A stretch of DNA of 64,000 nt from Bacteroides graminisolvens DSM 19988 = JCM 15093 (GCF_000428125.1 NZ_ATZI01000014.1:1-64000), one strand, 5' to 3'. Numbered from the stretch's first letter, positions 24,544 to 33,960 are shown. Notes: generated from the sequence alone by a model not told the origin. Numbers and translations: made by a program.

Positions 24544-26652
24544 ATGAAAAAGGCAACCTTTTTATTGACAGGAATCATGGCAACATCGTGTGCACAACAA
24601 AAAGCAATCTCTTATCCGCAAACAGCGACCGTAGATACAGTCGATACTTATTTCGGTGTATCCGTACCCGACCCTTATCGCTGGCTCGAAAACGACACAT
24701 CGGCAGCCACCGCCTCATGGGTAAAGGCTCAAAACGAAATTACAAACAATTACCTGGAACACATTCCGTTCAGACAGGACTTGTTGAAGCGGCTCACCGA
24801 ACTGGCTAATTATGAAAGAATCAGTGCTCCTTTCAAGAAGCATGGTAAGTACTATTTTTATAAAAATGACGGGTTGCAGAATCAGAGCGTACTTTATGTA
24901 CAAGATGCACTCAACAGCGAAGCCAGAGTCTTCCTGGATCCGAATAAACTGTCGGACGACGGCACCGTAGCTTTAACCAGTCTCTCGTTTTCTAACAATG
25001 GAAAATATGCCGCTTATACTATTTCAAGAAGCGGATCGGACTGGAGGGAGATTTATGTAATGGATGTAGCAACCGGTTCCTTACTCGATGACCACATCAC
25101 TTGGGCTAAATTTACAGATGCAGCCTGGCAGGGCGACGGGTTTTACTATAGTGCCTATGACGCTCCCAGCAAAGGAAAAGAATTTTCGAATGTGAACGAA
25201 CATCACAAAATATATTATCACAAACTGGGAGAGCCTCAACAGAATGATCGTTTGGTGTATGAAAACAAAGCATATCCCAAACGTTTCTACACAGCTCAAG
25301 TTAGTGAAGACGAAAGAGTCTTGTTCATTTATGAATCTGGTGAAGGAAGGGGAAATGCTCTGTTTATGCAAGACCTCACGCAAAAGAGTGCACCCGTTGT
25401 TCAGCTTGCCTCAGATTTTGATTACCAATATACTCCAATCGAAGTCATTGGTAACCGCATCTATTTCTTTACCAACTATCAAGCGGCCAAGAATAAAATC
25501 ATGGCTGCCGAACTGCAAAGTCCTGAATTGGCCAATTGGAAAGAGGTCGTTCCCGAGAAAGAACAAGTACTATCAGATGTTCGGGTAATTGGCGGCAAGT
25601 TATTTCTCACATACGATAAGGATGCCTCCAACCATGCTTATGTATATGATTTACAAGGAAAAGAGTTACAGGAAATAGAACTTCCATCTTTGGGATCGGT
25701 TAGCTTCAACGGTGATAAAGACGATGAAGAATGTTTCTTCAGCTTTACTTCGTTTACTATTCCGGGAGCTACCTATAAATATGACGTGCAAAAAAACAGT
25801 TATGAATTGTTCCGTGCTCCGAAAGTAAAGTTCAATTCAGATGATTTTGTTACCGAGCAAGTTTTTTTCACGAGCAAAGACGGTGCTAAAATACCCATGT
25901 TCCTGACTTACAAAAAAGGGCTCAAGAAGAATGGAAAAAATCCGGTATTCCTATACGGTTACGGAGGTTTCAATATCAGCTTGTATCCTTCATTCAGCAT
26001 CAACCGCATCCCTTTCCTTGAAAATGGCGGCATATACGTACAAGTCAATCTTCGTGGCGGTAGCGAATACGGAGAAGACTGGCATGTTGCCGGAACCAAA
26101 ATGCAGAAACAAAATGTATTCAATGATTTCATAGCGGCAGCCGAATATCTGATTGATAATAAGTACACGAATTCGCAAAAGATAGCTATCGTAGGCGGTT
26201 CAAACGGTGGTTTGCTGGTAGGTGCCTGTATGACTCAACGTCCCGATCTGTTCCGTGTTGCCATTCCACAAGTCGGCGTAATGGACATGTTGCGTTATCA
26301 CAAATTCACCATCGGATGGAATTGGGCGAGTGATTACGGTACCAGCGAAGACAGCAAAGAAATGTTTGAATACCTAAAAGGATATTCCCCCTTACACAAC
26401 CTGAAAAAGGGAACGAAATACCCTGCCACACTGGTCACCACGGCCGACCACGACGACCGCGTAGTACCGGCACATTCGTTTAAGTTTGCCGCTACCCTGC
26501 AAGCTTGTAATGAAGGCAGCAACCCGACGTTGATACGCATTGACAGCAAAGCCGGGCATGGCGCTGGTAAGCCGATGAGTAAGATTTTAGAAGAACAAGC
26601 AGACGTTTATGGCTTTATCATGTATAACCTGAACATGAAGCCCAAATTCTAA
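24544..26652 (+). CDS. Prolyl oligopeptidase family serine peptidase (S9A)
   Basis: The protein has 702 residues, full family length. It cleaves short peptides after proline. The N-terminus MKKATFLLTGIMATSC is a lipoprotein-type signal (Cys16), so it is probably periplasmic or membrane-anchored. Residues about 80-430 form the seven-bladed propeller and about 435-702 the alpha/beta hydrolase. The triad is readable: Ser553 in GGSNGGLL, Asp638 in TADHDDRVVP, His672 in KAGHGAGKP. The oxyanion and fold motif YGYGGFNISL and the NLRGGSEYGEDWH segment are intact. It lies between two glutamate dehydrogenases, which fits peptide use as a nitrogen source. Confidence 0.93.
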   Translation: MKKATFLLTGIMATSCAQQKAISYPQTATVDTVDTYFGVSVPDPYRWLENDTSAATASWVKAQNEITNNYLEHIPFRQDLLKRLTELANYERISAPFKKHGKYYFYKNDGLQNQSVLYVQDALNSEARVFLDPNKLSDDGTVALTSLSFSNNGKYAAYTISRSGSDWREIYVMDVATGSLLDDHITWAKFTDAAWQGDGFYYSAYDAPSKGKEFSNVNEHHKIYYHKLGEPQQNDRLVYENKAYPKRFYTAQVSEDERVLFIYESGEGRGNALFMQDLTQKSAPVVQLASDFDYQYTPIEVIGNRIYFFTNYQAAKNKIMAAELQSPELANWKEVVPEKEQVLSDVRVIGGKLFLTYDKDASNHAYVYDLQGKELQEIELPSLGSVSFNGDKDDEECFFSFTSFTIPGATYKYDVQKNSYELFRAPKVKFNSDDFVTEQVFFTSKDGAKIPMFLTYKKGLKKNGKNPVFLYGYGGFNISLYPSFSINRIPFLENGGIYVQVNLRGGSEYGEDWHVAGTKMQKQNVFNDFIAAAEYLIDNKYTNSQKIAIVGGSNGGLLVGACMTQRPDLFRVAIPQVGVMDMLRYHKFTIGWNWASDYGTSEDSKEMFEYLKGYSPLHNLKKGTKYPATLVTTADHDDRVVPAHSFKFAATLQACNEGSNPTLIRIDSKAGHGAGKPMSKILEEQADVYGFIMYNLNMKPKF

Positions 26653-26718
26653 AATATCATTTTATCACATAAAACCAAATATTTAACTTTTAAAAAGAGA
26701 TAGAAATAAAATAATAAC

Positions 26719-26726
26719 TATATTTG
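26719..26726 (+). promoter_or_regulatory. -7 promoter element of the second glutamate dehydrogenase
   Basis: TATATTTG matches TAnnTTTG and lies 50 bp before the ATG at 26777. Confidence 0.55.
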
Positions 26727-26776
26727 CAACATAAGTAGTTTACATTTTATCAAAATCAACCTTTAAAAAATACAAT

Positions 26777-28114
26777 ATGAATATTGAACGAATCATGACC
26801 TCTCTGGAGGCTAAACATCCCGGCGAGTCTGAATATCTTCAAGCCGTAAAAGAGGTCCTTATCTCTATCGAAGATATATATAATCAACATCCTGAATTTG
26901 AGAAAGCCAAGATCATAGAACGACTCGTTGAGCCCGACCGTATTTTCACTTTCAGAGTTACTTGGGTAGATGACCGCGGAGAGGTGCAAACCAATCTGGG
27001 GTATCGTGTACAGTTCAACAATGCAATAGGCCCGTATAAAGGGGGAATCAGATTTCACGCCTCGGTGAATTTGTCTATCTTAAAATTCCTTGGTTTTGAA
27101 CAAACGTTCAAGAATGCACTGACTACTCTGCCTATGGGAGGTGGAAAAGGAGGTTCCGATTTCTCGCCGCGAGGTAAAAGCGATGCCGAGATTATGCGTT
27201 TCTGCCAAGCGTTCATATTGGAACTTTGGAGACACATCGGTCCTGACATGGATGTACCCGCCGGAGATATTGGTGTTGGCGGACGTGAAGTGGGCTATAT
27301 GTTTGGCATGTATAAAAAGCTAACCCGTGAATTTACCGGAACCTTTACCGGCAAAGGACTTGAGTTTGGCGGCTCATTAATACGTCCGGAAGCAACCGGA
27401 TTCGGAGGCTTGTATTTTGTCAATCAAATGCTTCAAACCAAAGGCATTGATATGAAAGGAAAGACCGTAGCTATCTCCGGTTTTGGCAACGTAGCTTGGG
27501 GCGCAGCAACCAAAGCGACTCAACTGGGTGCTAAGGTAATCACTATTTCCGGTCCCGATGGCTATATTTACGATCCCGACGGTATAAGTGGTGAAAAAAT
27601 AGATTATATGTTGGAACTCAGAGCTACCGGAAACGACATTGTGGCACCTTATGCCGAAGAGTTCCCCGGAGCAACCTTTGTAGCCGACAAACGCCCGTGG
27701 GAAGTAAAAGCAGACATAGCACTGCCTTGCGCCACTCAGAACGAATTAAACGGTGAAGATGCTGCAAATCTCATAAAAAATAACGTTATTTGCATCGGAG
27801 AAATTTCTAATATGGGCTGCACACCGGAAGCCATCGATTTATTCTTGGAAAAGAAAGTGATGTATGCACCGGGCAAAGCAGTGAATGCCGGCGGTGTTGC
27901 CACTTCCGGATTGGAAATGTCTCAGAATGCCATGCACCTGAGCTGGAATGCAGATGAAGTTGACCAAAAGCTGCACATGATTATGCATAACATCCATGCC
28001 CAGTGTGTAAAATACGGCACTGAAAAAGATGGCTACATCAACTATGTGAAAGGGGCAAACATAGCCGGTTTCATGAAAGTTGCTCATGCCATGATGGGTC
28101 AAGGTATTGTATGA
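26777..28114 (+). CDS. Hexameric glutamate dehydrogenase (second copy)
   Basis: The 445-residue paralogue of the 19947 gene shares long identical blocks through the substrate domain (LPMGGGKGGSDFSPRGKS, PAGDIGVGGREVG, KKLTREFTGTFTGKG). It diverges most in the dinucleotide-binding domain, where it has AISGFGNVAWGAA (canonical GxGNVA) and a different strand/loop after it (KVITISGPDGYIYDP), so coenzyme use may differ. It has its own promoter, and its stop overlaps the start of rlpA (ATGA at 28111-28114). Bacteroides species are known to carry two gdh genes; which of gdhA/gdhB this is I cannot say. Confidence 0.92.
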   Translation: MNIERIMTSLEAKHPGESEYLQAVKEVLISIEDIYNQHPEFEKAKIIERLVEPDRIFTFRVTWVDDRGEVQTNLGYRVQFNNAIGPYKGGIRFHASVNLSILKFLGFEQTFKNALTTLPMGGGKGGSDFSPRGKSDAEIMRFCQAFILELWRHIGPDMDVPAGDIGVGGREVGYMFGMYKKLTREFTGTFTGKGLEFGGSLIRPEATGFGGLYFVNQMLQTKGIDMKGKTVAISGFGNVAWGAATKATQLGAKVITISGPDGYIYDPDGISGEKIDYMLELRATGNDIVAPYAEEFPGATFVADKRPWEVKADIALPCATQNELNGEDAANLIKNNVICIGEISNMGCTPEAIDLFLEKKVMYAPGKAVNAGGVATSGLEMSQNAMHLSWNADEVDQKLHMIMHNIHAQCVKYGTEKDGYINYVKGANIAGFMKVAHAMMGQGIV

Positions 28115-28557
28115 GAATAAAATCAATTATAACACTTTTGTTTTTAATGTGCGTTACCTGCCTCTTTTCACAAGAGACAGGTAATGCTACATATTATCAC
28201 AAACGCTTTCACGGATCAAGAACTTCAGACGGAGGCGTTTACCACAAAGACAGCATGACTTGCGCGCATCGCACCTATCCGTTAGGCACTTTACTTCATG
28301 TAAAAAACCCCCGAAACGAAAAAGAAGTAGTGGTAAAGGTCACTGACCGGGGACCCTACAGCAAACGCCTGATGATTGATTTATCTTATAAAGCAGCCAA
28401 GGAACTTGACATTATACGCTACGGAATTGCTCCGGTAATAGTGACTCCCATCAAACAGATACGCATTCCTTATAAACCCGACGACGAGTTTAACCCTGCC
28501 GAATTTCTGCATCTTATCATAGATGAAAGCACTCATCCCCTGCCCCTGCATAGGTAA
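28111..28557 (+). CDS. RlpA-family double-psi beta-barrel protein
   Basis: A 148-residue exported protein with signal peptide MRIKSIITLLFLMCVTCLFSQ. It is followed by a double-psi beta-barrel (GNATYYHKRFHGSRTSDGG, MTCAHRTYPLGTLLHVKNP, VVVKVTDRGPYSKRLMIDLSYKAA), matching the catalytic domain of septal-ring lytic transglycosylase RlpA, including the conserved TxxG, CAHRTLPLG-like and TDRGP motifs. No SPOR domain, so it cannot target denuded peptidoglycan the way the E. coli protein does. It is translationally coupled to the glutamate dehydrogenase upstream, an odd pairing. Confidence 0.85.
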   Translation: MRIKSIITLLFLMCVTCLFSQETGNATYYHKRFHGSRTSDGGVYHKDSMTCAHRTYPLGTLLHVKNPRNEKEVVVKVTDRGPYSKRLMIDLSYKAAKELDIIRYGIAPVIVTPIKQIRIPYKPDDEFNPAEFLHLIIDESTHPLPLHR

Positions 28558-28596
28558 TTATTCAGGCTAAAAAACATCATATTATATAAAAACGTT

Positions 28597-28604
28597 TAAC
28601 TTTG
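28597..28604 (+). promoter_or_regulatory. -7 promoter element of the M24 peptidase gene
   Basis: TAACTTTG matches TAnnTTTG and lies 25 bp before the ATG at 28630. Confidence 0.5.
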
Positions 28605-28629
28605 CATCCCGAACTAAAAATAATACGAG

Positions 28630-29790
28630 ATGCTATTACCAGAACTCAAATTGCGCCGCGATAAAATTCGCTCGCTCATGGCTCAGCAAAATATTGATGC
28701 CGCCATTATCACTTGTAATGTAAACCTCCTCTATACTTACGGCCAGGTTGTTAGTGGTTATCTTTACCTACCCCTGCACGCACCGGCCCGTTTATTCGTA
28801 AAACGTCCCAATACACTGATTGGCGAACATGTACACGCCGTCCGCAAACCGGAACAGATCATCGAACTGCTGAAAGAAAACGGATTGCCCATGCCGCAAA
28901 CCATTATGTTGGAAGGCGACGAATTGCCTTACACAGAATACATGCGTTTGGCCGGAATGTTTCCCGAAGCTACTGTAGTAAACGGAACCCCGTTGATTCG
29001 TCAGGCCAGAAGTGTAAAAACTGAGATGGAAGTCATCATGTTCCGCCGTGCCGCCGCAGCGCATGCCAAAGCTTACCAACAGATTCCTTCTGTTTACCGT
29101 GAAGGGATGACAGACATGGAACTGTCTATTGAAATAGAACGTTTGATGCGTTTGCAAGGATGTTTAGGCATATTCCGTGTATTCGGTCAAAGCATGGAGA
29201 TATTTATGGGTAGTGTACTGACGGGCGACAATGCCGCTACTCCTTCTCCTTATGATTTCGCATTGGGTGGTCAAGGTATCGACCCGGCACTTCCCGGTGG
29301 GGTGAACGGCACCTTGCTAAGCAAAGGGCAAAGTGTAATGGTTGACCTGGGAGGAAATTTCAACGGATATATGTGTGACATGAGCCGTGTCTTTTCAGTT
29401 GGTAAGTTAACCGATGAGGCTTATGCAGCGCATCAGGTGTGTCTGGATATTCAGGAAGAAGTTGTCAACATGGCCAAGCCGGGAGTTGTTTGCGAAGACT
29501 TGTATAACAAAGCCATTGATATGGTAACCAAAGCCGGTTTTGCCGACAACTTCATGGGAATTGACCAGAAAGCCAAATTCATCGGTCACGGAATCGGATT
29601 GGAAATCAACGAAGCTCCGGTGTTGGCTCCTCGTGTTAAACAAGAACTGGAACCGGGCATGGTATTTGCGCTCGAGCCCAAGATTGTTCTTCCGGGCGTG
29701 GGACCTGTGGGTATTGAGAACTCGTGGGCAGTTACTGCCGAAGGAGTAGAAAAGCTCACGCTATGTAACGAAGAGATTATCGAGTTTTAA
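28630..29790 (+). CDS. M24-family aminopeptidase P/Xaa-Pro peptidase
   Basis: The 386-residue protein has an N-terminal creatinase-like domain (to about 130) and a pita-bread metallopeptidase domain. The five metal ligands are visible: the two Asp of VDLGGNFNGYMCDMSR, His in IGHGIGLEI, Glu in ALEPKIVLPG and Glu in GIENSW. It releases N-terminal residues next to proline or cleaves Xaa-Pro dipeptides. No signal peptide, so cytoplasmic. It complements the prolyl oligopeptidase encoded 2 kb upstream in peptide breakdown. Confidence 0.9.
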   Translation: MLLPELKLRRDKIRSLMAQQNIDAAIITCNVNLLYTYGQVVSGYLYLPLHAPARLFVKRPNTLIGEHVHAVRKPEQIIELLKENGLPMPQTIMLEGDELPYTEYMRLAGMFPEATVVNGTPLIRQARSVKTEMEVIMFRRAAAAHAKAYQQIPSVYREGMTDMELSIEIERLMRLQGCLGIFRVFGQSMEIFMGSVLTGDNAATPSPYDFALGGQGIDPALPGGVNGTLLSKGQSVMVDLGGNFNGYMCDMSRVFSVGKLTDEAYAAHQVCLDIQEEVVNMAKPGVVCEDLYNKAIDMVTKAGFADNFMGIDQKAKFIGHGIGLEINEAPVLAPRVKQELEPGMVFALEPKIVLPGVGPVGIENSWAVTAEGVEKLTLCNEEIIEF

Positions 29791-29810
29791 GAACCCGAAT
29801 ACGACTATCA

Positions 29811-29860
29811 ATATGCTGAACCCCGGAAATCTTTAATCAGATATCCGGGGTTCAGCATAT
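29811..29860. terminator. Strong bidirectional hairpin terminator
   Basis: A perfect 17-bp inverted repeat: 29811-29827 (ATATGCTGAACCCCGGA) pairs with 29844-29860. It lies between the M24 gene and the convergent nucleotidyltransferase gene. There is no long T-run on the plus side. Confidence 0.7.
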
Positions 29861-29891
29861 ATATAAGGAAAAAGAGCCGTCAAAACATCAC

Positions 29892-31328
29892 TCAGGATTT
29901 TACAGGTTGCAGTCCCATCTTCTGGGCACGTTCCAACATGAATGCATACGCCTCATCGTAATCGTTGGCTATCAGTCCGTCGAGAATGGCATCCTTGATG
30001 GCACTCTTCAAGGTTCCTACCTGCTGACAAGGTTGAAGATTGAATATCTGCATAATTTCCTCACCGCTGATAGGCGGTTGAAAGTTACGCACCCTGTCTT
30101 TCTCCTCAATATCTTTCAGTTTCTGTCTTACTAGTTGGAAATTATTAAGGAACCGCTGCTTACGCTCCATGTTCTTCGATGTGATATCCGCTTCACAGAG
30201 CGTCATCAAATCATCAATATCGTCACCTGCCTCAAAGAGCAACCGGCGAACGGCCGAGTCGGTCACCACATCATCGGCTATGACAATGGGGCGCATGTGC
30301 AGACTAACCATCTTTTGCACATACTTCATTTTTTCATTCATCGGTAACTTCATCTTCCGAAAAAGATTAGGAATCATTCGTTCGCCAATGAAGTTATGAT
30401 TGTGAAACGTCCACCCCACCTTCGGTTCCCAACGCTTGGTCAGCGGTTTGGCAATGTCGTGCAACAAAGCAGACCAACGCAGCCACAAATTATCAGTTAC
30501 CCGACTGATGTTATCGAGCACCTCCAGCGTATGATAAAAATTATCTTTGTGCGCCCTTCCGCCTCTGCTCTCCACGCCCTGCATGGCTGCCAGTTCAGGA
30601 AAGATAAGCGGTAGCAACCCCGATCGTTCCAGATCAATAAAACCTTTGGAGGGAATAGGCGAAAGAATAATCTTATTTAATTCGTCGGCTATGCGCTCCT
30701 TCGATATGATCTCAATTCGGTCTTTGTTGCGACAAAGAGATTCGAATGTTTCATCGTCTATATAAAAGTTCAATTGAGTGGCAAAGCGGATGCAACGCAT
30801 CATGCGCAAGGGATCATCACTGAAAGTAATGTCGGGATTGAGCGGAGTACGAATGGTTTTCTCCTTCAGATCGGCCATACCACCAAACGGATCAACCAAC
30901 TCCCCGAAGCGTGCTTTGTTAAGACACACCGCCATGGCGTTGATAGTAAAATCCCTTCTGTTTTGATCATCCTCCAGCGTACCATCTTCAACGATAGGCT
31001 TTCTCGAATCGCGCTGATAAGATTCTTTTCGTGCCCCCACGAATTCTATTTCTATCTGGTGATATTTAAGTTGTGCCGTACCAAAATTCTTAAAAACCGA
31101 AACATAAGCTCCTTTTCCTAAGCGGCGGCCCAATGCCTCGGCCATTTCAATTCCGCTACCCACTACCACAACATCTATATCTTTTGAGGGACGCTGCAAG
31201 AAAATATCACGTACATATCCTCCTACCGCATAACATTCCAGTCCCAGTTCGTCGGCCGTTTCTGAAATCTGCCCGAATATCTTATCACTGAAATGCGCTT
31301 TCAACTCCTCATTAGTCAACTCTATCAT
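29892..31328 (-). CDS. tRNA nucleotidyltransferase/poly(A) polymerase family protein with HD domain (CCA-adding type)
   Basis: The protein has 478 residues. The class II nucleotidyltransferase core is near residues 30-200: CYAVGGYVRDIFLQRPSKDIDVVVVG with the DxD catalytic pair, then EDDQNRRDFTINAMAVCL and DPLRMMRCIRFATQLNF. An HD phosphohydrolase domain (WSALLHDIAKPLTKRW) lies at about 258-380. This architecture is usual for bacterial CCA tRNA nucleotidyltransferases with phosphatase domain, which build or repair the tRNA 3' CCA. A poly(A) polymerase role cannot be excluded from sequence. Monocistronic and divergent from the lipoprotein gene at 31412. Confidence 0.9.
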   Translation of the reverse strand: MIELTNEELKAHFSDKIFGQISETADELGLECYAVGGYVRDIFLQRPSKDIDVVVVGSGIEMAEALGRRLGKGAYVSVFKNFGTAQLKYHQIEIEFVGARKESYQRDSRKPIVEDGTLEDDQNRRDFTINAMAVCLNKARFGELVDPFGGMADLKEKTIRTPLNPDITFSDDPLRMMRCIRFATQLNFYIDDETFESLCRNKDRIEIISKERIADELNKIILSPIPSKGFIDLERSGLLPLIFPELAAMQGVESRGGRAHKDNFYHTLEVLDNISRVTDNLWLRWSALLHDIAKPLTKRWEPKVGWTFHNHNFIGERMIPNLFRKMKLPMNEKMKYVQKMVSLHMRPIVIADDVVTDSAVRRLLFEAGDDIDDLMTLCEADITSKNMERKQRFLNNFQLVRQKLKDIEEKDRVRNFQPPISGEEIMQIFNLQPCQQVGTLKSAIKDAILDGLIANDYDEAYAFMLERAQKMGLQPVKS

Positions 31329-31352
31329 GCTTCTTTATTAAGTTTTGAACTG

Positions 31353-31388
31353 CAAAAATACAAAAAACTGATATTATTTGTATTTTTG
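31353..31388. promoter_or_regulatory. Divergent -7 elements for the 29892 and 31412 genes
   Basis: TATTTTTG is present on the minus strand at 31360-31353 and on the plus strand at 31381-31388, both matching TAnnTTTG, in the 83-bp divergent gap. Confidence 0.5.
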
Positions 31389-31411
31389 TTGTCCATAAAG
31401 AAAGTATAAGT

Positions 31412-32245
31412 ATGAAGAAACTGGTAATATACCTCTGCCTTGCCGCCCTTTTTGCTTGCGGAAACGATGTAGAAAAGAAAGCTAACGAGAAATTGGAAGA
31501 AGCCCGCGCTGCTTTTCAAAAAGGAGATTATAGTGCAACCAAACTGCTGGTCGACAGCATTAAGATTCTCTACCCCAAAGCTTATGAGGTGCGTAGAGAA
31601 GGTTTAAAGTTAATACAGCAAGCCGAGTTGAAGGAACAAGAAAGAAGTATGGTGTATCTCGACAGCATGTTGCTGGTAAAGCAGAAGGAGTTTGAGACCA
31701 TCAAGCCCCGGTTCACTTTTGAGAAAGATGCCGAATATCAAGCCATTGGTAATTACCTCTGGCCAACACAGGTAGTTGAGAAGAACCTGCACCGTTCATA
31801 CCTTCGTTTTCAGGTAAACGAAAAAGGTGTATTGGTGATGACTTCCATTTATTGCGGCAAGAACAACATTCACCACAACGCAGTGAAAGTAATTGCTGCC
31901 GATAAAAGTTTTGCCGAAACACCTCCCTCCAGAGACAGTTACGAGACAACTAATCTGGGAGAAAAGATAGAAATGGCCGACTATAAACAGGGAGAAGACG
32001 GCAGCGTAATGGACTTCATCTACCTCAACAAAGGCCAGACATTGCGGGTAGAGTACAAAGGAGAACGCAGCTACGCCTTTGCTCTATCAGCAGCCGACCG
32101 GAAGGCTTTGGTCGAAACGTATGAGTTATCCAAAACTCTTTCCTCTATCGAACAAATCAAAATGGAAATAGAAGAGGCCAAGCTGAAGATAGAGTTTGTA
32201 ACGCGCAAGATGCAACACACCGCCGAAAAAGAAAAGGCTCAATAA
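31412..32245 (+). CDS. Uncharacterised lipoprotein with coiled-coil ends
   Basis: The 277-residue protein starts MKKLVIYLCLAALFACGND, a lipoprotein signal with Cys16 as acyl site. Then comes a TPR-like helical pair (EKLEEARAAFQKGDYSATKLLVDSIKILYP) and a Glu/Lys-rich coil. A beta-rich middle (RSYLRFQVNEKGVLVMTSIYCG through GQTLRVEYKGERSYAF) follows, then a C-terminal coiled coil (IEQIKMEIEEAKLKIEFVTRKM). It is probably anchored in the inner leaflet of the outer membrane. I do not recognise a named family or function. Its stop codon directly abuts the stop of the convergent ruvA gene. Confidence 0.75.
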   Translation: MKKLVIYLCLAALFACGNDVEKKANEKLEEARAAFQKGDYSATKLLVDSIKILYPKAYEVRREGLKLIQQAELKEQERSMVYLDSMLLVKQKEFETIKPRFTFEKDAEYQAIGNYLWPTQVVEKNLHRSYLRFQVNEKGVLVMTSIYCGKNNIHHNAVKVIAADKSFAETPPSRDSYETTNLGEKIEMADYKQGEDGSVMDFIYLNKGQTLRVEYKGERSYAFALSAADRKALVETYELSKTLSSIEQIKMEIEEAKLKIEFVTRKMQHTAEKEKAQ

Positions 32246-32836
32246 TCAAAGCCTTTTCAAAGCAAGTTTAATGACTTGTTCAACCGGGATAGACGGCTGT
32301 TCCTGCAGAATGGCCGTAACCACCTTTTGTGAAGCATTGGCAGCAAAGCCCAACATGGACAAAGCAGCAACCGCTTCGTCGTTCACTTCCGTGTTCATGG
32401 CGGGCATGCCTCCCGCCATACCGGCAGAAGCGCCCCCTGTTTTAATCTTATCTTTGAGGTCAACAATAACACGCTGAGCCGTTTTCAGTCCGATACCTTT
32501 AACGGTTTTCAGCATATTGACATTCTCCGAACTGATCACATTGCACAGTTCGGCCGGCGACAAAGCCGACAAAATCATACGTGCGGTATTGCCACCGATG
32601 CCCGACACGGAAATGAGCAACAAAAACAGTTCCCTCTCCTGCTTATCGGCAAAGCCATAAAGCACATACGCATCTTCACGAATCGCCTCATAAATATATA
32701 ACTTACAGAGCTTCTTTCCCTGTATGGCCGAATAAGTATTTAATGAAATACCTGCCATATAGCCTACCCCGTTGCACTCAATCACCGCGTTAGCAGGTGT
32801 TAATTCTGTAAGCTCACCTTTGATGTATTCTATCAT
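32246..32836 (-). CDS. ruvA: Holliday junction branch-migration protein RuvA
   Basis: The 196-residue protein has an N-terminal OB fold ([31 protein letters not shown]). Two helix-hairpin-helix motifs bind the junction ([20 protein letters not shown] and [24 protein letters not shown]). The C-terminal RuvB-contacting UBA-like domain ([27 protein letters not shown]) comes after a flexible Gly/Ala-Met linker. It targets the RuvB motor to Holliday junctions. It is not next to ruvB or ruvC here; it ends flush with the convergent lipoprotein gene. Confidence 0.95.
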   Translation of the reverse strand: MIEYIKGELTELTPANAVIECNGVGYMAGISLNTYSAIQGKKLCKLYIYEAIREDAYVLYGFADKQERELFLLLISVSGIGGNTARMILSALSPAELCNVISSENVNMLKTVKGIGLKTAQRVIVDLKDKIKTGGASAGMAGGMPAMNTEVNDEAVAALSMLGFAANASQKVVTAILQEQPSIPVEQVIKLALKRL

Positions 32837-32882
32837 AATTACTGTTTTATTTTAAAAAATGTAGCTTTATGCTTTTAGATAA

Positions 32883-32912
32883 TTGTATCACTGATTTTTT
32901 TATTTACTTTTG
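32883..32912 (+). promoter_or_regulatory. Bacteroidetes -33/-7 promoter of ddh
   Basis: TTG at 32883-32885 and TACTTTTG at 32905-32912 are separated by exactly 19 bp. The promoter lies inside the longest open frame (ATG 32869), so the real start must be the ATG at 32956. Confidence 0.75.
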
Positions 32913-32955
32913 CATCTGCAAAAAAGCAAAAATATTAATAGCAACCAACAAATTT

Positions 32956-33855
32956 ATGAAAAAATTCAGAGCTGCCATTATCGGATATGGCAATATTGGT
33001 AAATATGTATTGGAAGCATTGCAAGCTGCCCCCGATTTTGAGGTAGCCGGCGTGGTGCGTCGCAACGGAGCAGACAATAAACCTGCTGAGTTAAATGACT
33101 ATCCTGTGGTGAAAGACATCAGGGAACTGACAGATGTGCAGGTTGCTATTCTCTGCACACCTACACGCAGCGTTGAAAAATATGCAAAAGAAATTCTTGC
33201 ATTGGGAATCAATACGGTTGACAGTTTCGATATTCACACAGGAATTGTTGACCTTCGCCGCGAACTGTCGGCTTGTGCCAAAGCAAACAATGCCGTTTCT
33301 ATCATTTCGGCAGGCTGGGATCCGGGAAGTGATTCGGTAGTTCGCGCACTGTTGCAGGCTATTGCTCCCAAAGGCATTACCTACACCAACTTCGGTCCGG
33401 GTATGAGTATGGGACACACGGTAGCTGTTAAGGCTATCGAAGGTGTAAAAGCTGCTTTATCAATGACCATTCCTACCGGTACGGGAATTCATCGCCGCAT
33501 GGTATACATTGAACTCAAAGACGGTTATAAATACGAGGAAGTAGCAGCCGCCATCAAATCGGATGCATACTTTGTCAATGACGAAACTCACGTGATACAG
33601 GTTCCTTGTGTAGACGAACTGCTCGATATGGGCCACGGTGTGAACCTTACCCGCAAAGGGGTATCGGGTAAAACACAGAACCAATTGTTCGAGTTCAACA
33701 TGAAGATTAACAACCCCGCCCTTACGGCACAGGTATTAATTTGTGTTGCTCGTGCATCAATGAAGCAGCAACCGGGTTGCTACACCCTAATTGAAGTTCC
33801 GGTTATCGACCTGCTCGAAGGAGATCGTGAAGACCTCATTGCTCATCTCGTATAA
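32956..33855 (+). CDS. ddh: meso-Diaminopimelate D-dehydrogenase
   Basis: A 299-residue enzyme from the chosen ATG, starting MKKFRAAIIGYGNIGKYVLEAL with the Rossmann GxGNIG motif. It makes meso-diaminopimelate from tetrahydrodipicolinate, ammonia and NADPH in one step. Family features are VAILCTPTRSVEKYA, NTVDSFDIHTGI, SIISAGWDPGSDSVVRAL, and the long FGPGMSMGHTVAVKAIEGVKAALSMTIPTGTGIHRRMVY block. It feeds lysine and peptidoglycan synthesis and is another ammonia-assimilating enzyme alongside the two glutamate dehydrogenases. Single gene between a strong promoter and terminator. Confidence 0.93.
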   Translation: MKKFRAAIIGYGNIGKYVLEALQAAPDFEVAGVVRRNGADNKPAELNDYPVVKDIRELTDVQVAILCTPTRSVEKYAKEILALGINTVDSFDIHTGIVDLRRELSACAKANNAVSIISAGWDPGSDSVVRALLQAIAPKGITYTNFGPGMSMGHTVAVKAIEGVKAALSMTIPTGTGIHRRMVYIELKDGYKYEEVAAAIKSDAYFVNDETHVIQVPCVDELLDMGHGVNLTRKGVSGKTQNQLFEFNMKINNPALTAQVLICVARASMKQQPGCYTLIEVPVIDLLEGDREDLIAHLV

Positions 33856-33887
33856 GCAACTGAGTCAACCTATCATTCAAAAGGAAG

Positions 33888-33918
33888 AAGGTATCCCCTC
33901 AAAAGGATGCCTTTTTTT
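33888..33918 (+). terminator. Intrinsic terminator of ddh
   Basis: AAGGTATCC (33888-33896) pairs with GGATGCCTT (33905-33913) with one T-G pair, in a run of T. Confidence 0.8.
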
Positions 33919-33960
33919 GTTAGTAGCCACGCTTCTTCTACATAAAATGTATGAAAAAAA

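Noticed and set aside
32869..32955. Upstream ATG for ddh giving 29 extra residues
   Set aside because: The -33/-7 promoter lies inside this segment and the extension has no resemblance to the family; the Rossmann start at 32956 fits.
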